This document shows positions 6,374-11,212 of a stretch of 11,212 nt of DNA, in pieces. The notes beneath the pieces are model-generated. The model did no database searches and was not told where the DNA came from. It saw only the letters and a program-made list of their open reading frames with translations. The stretch lies in assembly GCA_964644075.1 (NCBI GenBank), contig CAZXUQ010000011.1:1-11212 (forward strand), in the 5' to 3' direction. The first letter of the stretch is position 1; each line of letters starts with the position of its first letter. The translations under genes and the position numbers were made by a program. The stretch comes from JAGOMW01 sp964644075. GTDB taxonomy: Bacteria; Patescibacteriota; Gracilibacteria; BD1-5; UBA2023.

Positions 6374-7039
6374 TTATTTCGTGGTACCACTTGCACTCGG
6401 AGCAGGAACTCAGAGATACTGATCGAGCCACTTTCTGAGTATATCAGTCGAGCGGAATATCGAGAGATCGAGTTTTTTCCCATCCATGATAAGTGTCGGA
6501 GTACCATTTACACCTGCGGTATTCCCCTCTTCCATCTCAGCATATACTTGTGGGAGGTATTTATCTGCCGTGAGACATTCGGAGAGCTTATTTCCGTCGA
6601 GTGGAGTTCCAGCGGCGGCATTGATGCGCTCACTATCATTGACTTTTGCTCAGGATTTTCCATCTTCGAGAGCATAGAGATTTTTTTTGTACTCCATGTA
6701 GTGACCTTGCTCTGCGGCACAGAGTCCTGCGATCGAGTCACGCAGAGCATTTCTATGGATGCTCGTGAGTGGGAATTGTTTATAGGTGATCGTGAGATAT
6801 CATTTTTCCGCATATTCTTCGAATATCGGAGCAATACTCTTGGAAAATGCGATACATGCAGGACACTGAAAGTCTGCATAGAGTGTAAGCGCGTGAGAAC
6901 CTGATCCATAGGTCGGAGATGGGATCATGACTTTTGCGACGACAGGAGTCGTACTCCCAGTAGCACTCTCCCCCGAAGGATTATTGGTACAGGCAGTGAG
7001 AGTGAGAGTCAAGGCCAAGATGAATATGATTTTTTTCAT
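6374..7039 (-). CDS. DsbA/BdbD-like thiol-disulfide oxidoreductase, lipoprotein
   Basis: 221 residues. Signal sequence with lipobox LTAC (Cys17) implies a lipid-anchored protein outside the cytoplasmic membrane. A Ser/Thr/Pro-rich linker leads to a thioredoxin fold of the DsbA type. The active site CPAC is at 59-62, after TLYADFQ, and the cis-proline loop is NGTPTLIMDG near the C-terminus. Such proteins make or reshuffle disulfides in exported proteins. TGA encodes Gly80, Gly130 and Gly210. ATG 7039 is chosen; the GTG at 7063 touches the -10 box and would put the signal peptide off its end. It is divergent from the two-gene secreted-protein operon, whose products contain several cysteines and are plausible substrates (inference). 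No DsbB/VKOR partner is in the window. Confidence 0.92.
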
Positions 7040-7063
7040 ATGTATAAAAGAAGAAACGTGCAC

Positions 7064-7091
7064 ATTATATGTGTTTCTCTTCTCGAAGCAA
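7064..7091 (-). promoter_or_regulatory. Promoter of the dsbA-like gene
   Basis: On the minus strand TTGCTT (7086-7091), 16-bp spacer, perfect TATAAT (7064-7069). The expected start gives a leader of about 18 nt without a Shine-Dalgarno sequence. Confidence 0.7.
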
Positions 7092-7094
7092 ATT

Positions 7095-7123
7095 TTGCTT
7101 TTTCACCCCTTTTCGAGTATGAT
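7095..7123 (+). promoter_or_regulatory. Promoter of the secreted-protein operon, leaderless geometry
   Basis: TTGCTT (7095-7100), 17-bp spacer, TATGAT (7118-7123), then exactly 6 nt to ATG 7130. Its -35 box is 3 bp from that of the divergent dsbA-like promoter; together they form AAGCAAATTTTGCTT. Confidence 0.65.
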
Positions 7124-7129
7124 AGAGAT

Positions 7130-8722
7130 ATGAAAAAGTATCTCTCGATCTTTCTCGTTTTTTTCCTTTGCAATTTGGGTAAGGGGATTTTTGCAGAGGA
7201 GGGATATATCGGAGAAAATCCTGGACTTTCTTTCTATAGTCAGATCGACGAGTGAAACTACACCATCACACAAAAAATGGTACGCACTCGCCTCAGAGAA
7301 ACTCCGACGCTCTGAGTGTTTGCCAAGAAGTGTCTCTCCGAACAACTCAAAAGTATCATCGGTAGCGCCCCTACAGATGCAGAGCTCCTGGATGATATCT
7401 CCCTCGGGCGCTATGAGAAGCTCTCGGATATGATACAAAAAAGTGGAAAAAGTATATCGAGCGATATGTTCCAGAGTCTCACCGACTGTCTCATCGGTCG
7501 CTATGATGCCATCATAGCTCAGGCTCGAGATGAGCAAAAAAACATGGAAAACTGGTCATTTATCGGGCTCTACACCGATGGTGATACGACGAACTCTGAC
7601 TACGATATCGTCGCTGATATCGATAAAATAAACTCGATCATCTTCTCGGAAAATCTCAAATATAGTGGAGCAAAAAACACGAGTGCAAAAAGCCTCAAGG
7701 ATCTCCTCGAAGGAAAAAAAGTTCCACCACTCTTCCCTCTCTGATCGACAGGAGCACGACTCTATGAGAGTGGTACTCTCGGAGTGCTGCCAGGAAATAC
7801 GCTCGCCTGATGAACGCCACCATCAGGATGATCTCAAAGCTGAGGATCCAACCTCTCTACACTCATCGGGTGAAACTGTGGTCCGAGTGGGATATCATCT
7901 CTCGCTGATCTCGAAAATGATCCATACTTTTCACAGGAACTCAGAGGGATACTAGATGGGCAGTCAAGCGGTCCAAATAGTGGATATGCTCCAGGGATAG
8001 ATGCATCTACACCGAGCACATCATGATCGACATCAGAGAGAAGTCCCAATACTCCCAAAACTTCAGGCAGTGATTTCTTCCACTCTATGCCGTGTACGAC
8101 GATTTTCTGTATCAAAATATCGATGGTTGCAGGTAGTGAAAATGCTCTCTGATGAGGAAAAAATATCTCGATCGAAGGGATCCTCGACAAGCATAAAAAA
8201 ATCCTCGAACCTATCTCAGAAAGCGCACTTCGTGATGAAAAAATGACAAATAACTTTGCGTCACTTCCTTTTTTTAAGCTCAAACTGCCACAGACGATCG
8301 CTGGACTCCGTGTATTTCTCGCAGATAGTCCACAGCGCACGAGAAATGATAAACGTGATGAAACTCCAGCACGAAAAGATGAAGAGCTCGAACAAGCGAG
8401 ACGGTGTGCATTTTTCTCTGCGGGACTCGACACAGATAAAACCAGGGCCAATGCGATACTCTGAGCTGGGTACAATACTCGTGGGAGTACCACATCAGAA
8501 ACAGCACAAAACACAGTAAAACCACTCTGAGCACAGGAAGTGGCCGATCTCGCGCGATATAGCTCATGTATGGAGAGTGCGATCACATGAGGACGCAAGG
8601 CATACTATGATTCTTTTTCTACTGATCTCTCTGAGATTGGAACATTTACTCGTGCCATCCTCGCTGAGATCGAAGACCTCGTCACCACTGGCACAAAACT
8701 CAATAATAAACCAGTCAAGTAA
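7130..8722 (+). CDS. Large secreted protein of unknown function (first gene of operon)
   Basis: 530 residues with a clear Sec signal peptide (MKKYLSIFLVFFLC..., likely cut after GIFA near residue 22). I do not recognise a domain. An N-terminal helical part (about 25-200) is followed by a Gly/Ser/Thr/Pro-rich linker (about 205-310) and a mainly helical C-terminal part (about 310-530). The mature protein has seven cysteines. Fourteen codons are TGA (residues 42, 62, 205, 227, 228, 234, 238, 248, 299, 341, 342, 445, 467, 487), twice as tandem pairs; under the standard code nothing longer than 142 residues survives. No TAA or TAG interrupts the 530 codons. The TAA stop overlaps the ATG of the next gene (TAATG), indicating coupled translation. 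It is likely an exported surface or periplasmic protein; its role is open. Confidence 0.85.
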
Positions 8723-9954
8723 TGAAAAAAATACTCCTCATCATCTCGATCAGCATGCTCCTCTCTGAGGCAGCATTCGCAGGGACATGTAGTATCGAAA
8801 ATACGACCCCCCAAGCTGTCGCCAACTACCTACGCGAGGTCGATAAAAATATCTGAGACATCACACAGACGACAGCATCGAATAATCAGTGTCGATGAGA
8901 AGCTGGGAGTTTTACGAACGAGCGAAGGTTTCTCGACCTTATCGATCGTATCGATGCACAAAATCCTGTATTTCCCGATATCGCGACTGATTTTCAGTAT
9001 CGTATCATGCTCGTGGTAGATGGTGACGCTCGGAGTCCTGTCATGCGTCAGGGAGAACTATGGAAAACAACAGAACAAAAAATCATCAATGCGATGCGCA
9101 CCGTCGGAAATGCTTGTGCGATGGATACCCCCATCGGGAATGGGCGAACTGCAGAAAGTGCACTCACAGAAATGCTCGTACGTAATAAAACAATCGAATC
9201 TTACTACAAACAGGTTGCCCTCGGAAACCCAGGTACAGTAGAAGCTGACATCATCGGAAAAGAACTCGTAGAAGCGATCAGTACGAACTACAGTCCCGAG
9301 GTAACAGCAGGATGTAAGAGTGATAGTGGTCTCGAAAAACTCAAGGAAAAAAGTGCTGAACTCCTCAGTTCGATATCCAACCTCGGAAAAACCACAGAAA
9401 AGGCAAACGATAACTGGAAAATCGCGATCGACCTCTTTCGTGGAACGGCAGCAAACTATAACGACATAGAGAAAAAACTCCTCTCCGCCGAACTCGCTCG
9501 CCAGTGACTCACCCAGTGAGCCGCAGAAAGCATGCTCAAAAGTCTCTCCTGTGTGCGACAAAAAACAGCACAAAATGGAAGTCTCGAAGAGTGGTGAAAG
9601 GCTCGAATGGAATGTATGCAACCTATCATCATCGGCGGAACGGAGCGTGTAAAAGAAGAATTTGCAAAGATTTTTAAACCACGAACGACTGATCAGTATC
9701 TCTCACAGAGACTCCGCTATGACCAGGCAAAAAATCGAGCCAGTCGAGATATGTCAGCGTTTTGGATCGAGATCCAGAAAAAACTCTCGAGTGACAATGA
9801 AGAATGAGCCAATGAAAAAATGCTCACTGACCTCGTCAATATCCATGCGAGCCTCCGTGCAACCAATACACTCCTCGAGGAAAAAATACCAGAAATGCAG
9901 AAAAACTGCATGAAGGCACAGCCTGGGATCGTAGGAGGATGTCGAGGGAATTAG
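8722..9954 (+). CDS. Secreted helical protein of unknown function (second gene of operon)
   Basis: 410 residues. The signal peptide MKKILLIISISMLLSEAAFA should be cut before GTCS. The mature protein is rich in Lys, Glu, Ala and Gln, helical and probably coiled-coil in places (for example about 205-255 and 310-400). Eight or so cysteines are scattered, which suits an oxidising compartment. Six glycines are TGA (residues 45, 59, 262, 266, 292, 362). I recognise no family. The ATG overlaps the stop of the preceding gene and has no Shine-Dalgarno sequence, so it probably relies on translational coupling. The TAG stop overlaps the stop of the convergent exonuclease III gene by two bases. Similar export signal, cysteine content and coupling suggest the two products work together, perhaps as a surface complex (inference). 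Confidence 0.85.
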
Positions 9955-10757
9955 AATCTTATAAAATCAATCTCTACCAAGATCGGGCAATGATCTGAAC
10001 CCATCTGCATCGGGAGATATTCTATATCGCGAATATTTGCATTTATACTATCTTCTCACCACCATGCGTCGATACGCCACCCGACATTGCGCTCGCGAGA
10101 ACGTGTCACCGGATCCCACCATGAGTAGACATCAGGAACGTCGGGATTGCGGGCTCGCCAGAGATCATGCCATCCATCACGCGTCCGACCATCGAGCCAC
10201 TCACGCTCGAGTGGATGAAACCCGATTTTTCCATCGTTTTCACGAGGACGAGCCAGATCGATCGTATGATGGGCACAGTTGAGATCTCCGCCCCAGAGGA
10301 CCATGTGTCCACTCGCTCGGAGGCTATCCATATATTTCGCGAACTCTCGGTAAAATACGAGTTTATCCTGCCATGCTTGCTCGCTTTTCCCACCATTTGG
10401 GAAGTAGATCCCGAAAATATCGATCACCTTCCCTGCATGCGTGAGCTCGAGATGAGCAACACGTCACTCACTCGCCGTCGGGTCCCCCTCGAAACTATCG
10501 AGAAATCGATATGTCACCTGCGTGAGGAGTCTCTCGTGGATCCAGACTCCCGTACCCGCATATCCTGGCTTTTCGGCAGGATTGTAGTGGGTCGTATAGT
10601 GTTCTGGTGTTTTGAGTTCTGGGGGGATTTTATCGTGACCTGCCTTGATCTCCTGCATGAAGAGGATATCAGGATCGTAGGTTTCGAGGAGCTTCGTGAG
10701 CTCTCATTTATTTGCTGTGGCACGGATACCGTTCACGTTCCAGGAGATGATACGCAT
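9951..10757 (-). CDS. xth: Exodeoxyribonuclease III (AP endonuclease family)
   Basis: 268 residues, normal for ExoIII/ExoA. These Mg2+-dependent enzymes cut DNA at abasic sites in base excision repair and degrade 3' ends. Seen: ISWNVNGIRA at 4-13, the metal-binding MQEIK with Glu36, IFGIYFPNG, the catalytic GGDLNCAH loop, the RPREN segment, RIDAWW and the final GSDHCPI with the Asp-His pair. TGA encodes Gly18 (in ANKGEL), Gly98 and Gly234. The ATG at 10757 gives the classic family start MRIISWNVNGIR. The stop codon TAA (9951-9953) overlaps the TAG of the convergent secreted-protein gene, and no terminator is visible between them. The exact E. coli-type gene name is inferred from family similarity. 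Confidence 0.95.
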
Positions 10758-10777
10758 AGGGAGAAAAATACTTTTTC

Positions 10778-10805
10778 AGTATAAAAAAAATCATCCTAAA
10801 GTCTA
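10778..10805 (-). promoter_or_regulatory. Possible promoter of the exonuclease III gene
   Basis: On the minus strand TAGACT (10800-10805), 16-bp spacer and TATACT (10778-10783), 20 nt before the ATG. The -35 box overlaps the end of the upstream gene and is a weak match. Confidence 0.3.
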
Positions 10806-11167
10806 GGAAAAAGTCGATCTATCTCACGCATACTCTCTCCTCTCGCCTCATCACTCTCGATATCATCACTCGTGACATGCCGAGTATCAGAAAGGTAGAC
10901 GAGGATGCCTCTCTCGATCGCATATGTAGCTATTTCTCTTTTGGTTTCGCGAGGAATCTCCTGGGCGAAGTGATACAGAGGAAGATGTGGTACACCGAGC
11001 ATACGACCGACATCTCGCCAGGATTTACGCGTGAACTCTACCATGAGCCATCCCTTCGCGAGGAGAAGTGGTGGATATTTTCGCGTGAGATATCATGAGG
11101 CTCGGCAGATACGCTCGATCCTGCCATAGTCACGAGACTCGACGAGATGAAAACGAGTGAGCCACAC
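10796..11167 (-). CDS. Unrecognised small basic protein, start uncertain
   Basis: The frame is open from an in-frame TAA at 11195-11197 to TAG at 10796-10798. ATG 11044 gives 82 residues, but the upstream frame still reads like protein (LTRFHLVESRDYGRIERI, then a TGA glycine at 11093-11095, then YLTRKYPPLLLAKGW). I therefore favour a longer product starting at GTG 11167, about 123 residues; no upstream ATG exists in frame. SWRDVGRMLGVPHLPLYHF could be a helix-turn-helix. The C-terminus is acidic and ends FPRL. No signal peptide is seen. I do not recognise a family; a DNA-binding or transposase-remnant role is only a guess. It lies upstream of the exonuclease III gene on the same strand, 38 nt apart. 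Confidence 0.55.
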
Positions 11168-11212
11168 AGGGAAGAAATATCGATTAATAAATAGTTATGA
11201 GTAAGGTACAGA

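Noticed and set aside
7040..7063. GTG start at 7063 for the dsbA-like lipoprotein
   Set aside because: The codon is next to the -10 box, before the expected transcription start, and would put eight extra residues before a normal lipoprotein signal peptide.
7834..8598. 254-residue open frame on the minus strand, the second longest under the standard code
   Set aside because: It is the antisense shadow of the secreted-protein gene. The plus frame is open for 530 codons once TGA is Gly, with a signal peptide, promoter and coupled downstream gene. The minus frame has no recognisable motif.
7130..9954. Run of broken pseudogenes or sequencing errors in the secreted-protein region
   Set aside because: All breaks are TGA, never TAA or TAG, without frame changes, and the same happens in conserved genes such as tilS and the pilB-like gene. 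Recoding explains it.
10758..10795. ATACT/AGTAT hairpin before the exonuclease gene as a terminator
   Set aside because: The stem is only 5 A/T-rich pairs and lies over the likely promoter; too weak to call.
1..11212. CRISPR array, rRNA genes or complete insertion sequence
   Set aside because: No regularly spaced direct repeats, no rRNA-like stretches, and no transposase with terminal repeats were seen.

Overview
This window reads as chromosome of a Candidate Phyla Radiation bacterium that translates UGA as glycine (NCBI translation table 25), most likely Candidatus Gracilibacteria (BD1-5) or Absconditabacteria (SR1). Read with the standard code, most genes break into fragments. Read with UGA as Gly, they join into full-length proteins, and the UGA codons fall on glycines that the families require: the PP-loop of TilS, the glycine before the conserved HLVLTTLHT stretch of the PilB/GspE ATPase, and the PilB zinc motif. 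I count about 43 in-frame TGA codons in ten genes. Every end used here is TAA or TAG.

Layout. 1-212 (-): start of an MBL-fold hydrolase. 255-620 (-): small lipoprotein. 735-1868 (+): THUMP-type RNA methyltransferase, followed by a terminator and a REP-like repeat. 2006-2389 (-): small protein with one EF-hand-like loop. 2476-2550 (-): tRNA-Glu(UUC) with encoded CCA, downstream of 2589-3020 (-) ribosomal protein L11. 3169-4116 (-): TilS. 4118-4453 (-): small three-helix membrane protein that looks foreign. 4505-4819 (-): RNHCP zinc protein. 4976-6337 (+): PilB/GspE-type ATPase. 6374-7039 (-): DsbA-like lipoprotein. 7130-8722 and 8722-9954 (+): two overlapping genes for large secreted cysteine-containing proteins of unknown function. 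9951-10757 (-): exonuclease III. 10796-about 11167 (-): unrecognised protein.

How the genes fit together. Translation and RNA genes dominate the left half (L11, tRNA-Glu, TilS, methyltransferase). The right half is mostly about the cell surface: a type IV pilus/type II secretion motor, a thiol oxidoreductase and a two-gene secreted-protein operon. The dsbA-like gene and the secreted operon fire from back-to-back promoters whose -35 boxes are 3 bp apart. This suggests linked control, with the Dsb protein possibly folding the secreted Cys proteins.

Expression signals are distinctive. At three genes the -10 hexamer ends exactly 6 nt before the ATG, so the predicted transcript starts on the start codon (leaderless). 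Only one gene, the foreign-looking membrane protein, has a good Shine-Dalgarno sequence. No CRISPR array, rRNA gene or insertion sequence was recognised, and there is no gene-free stretch longer than 300 bases.
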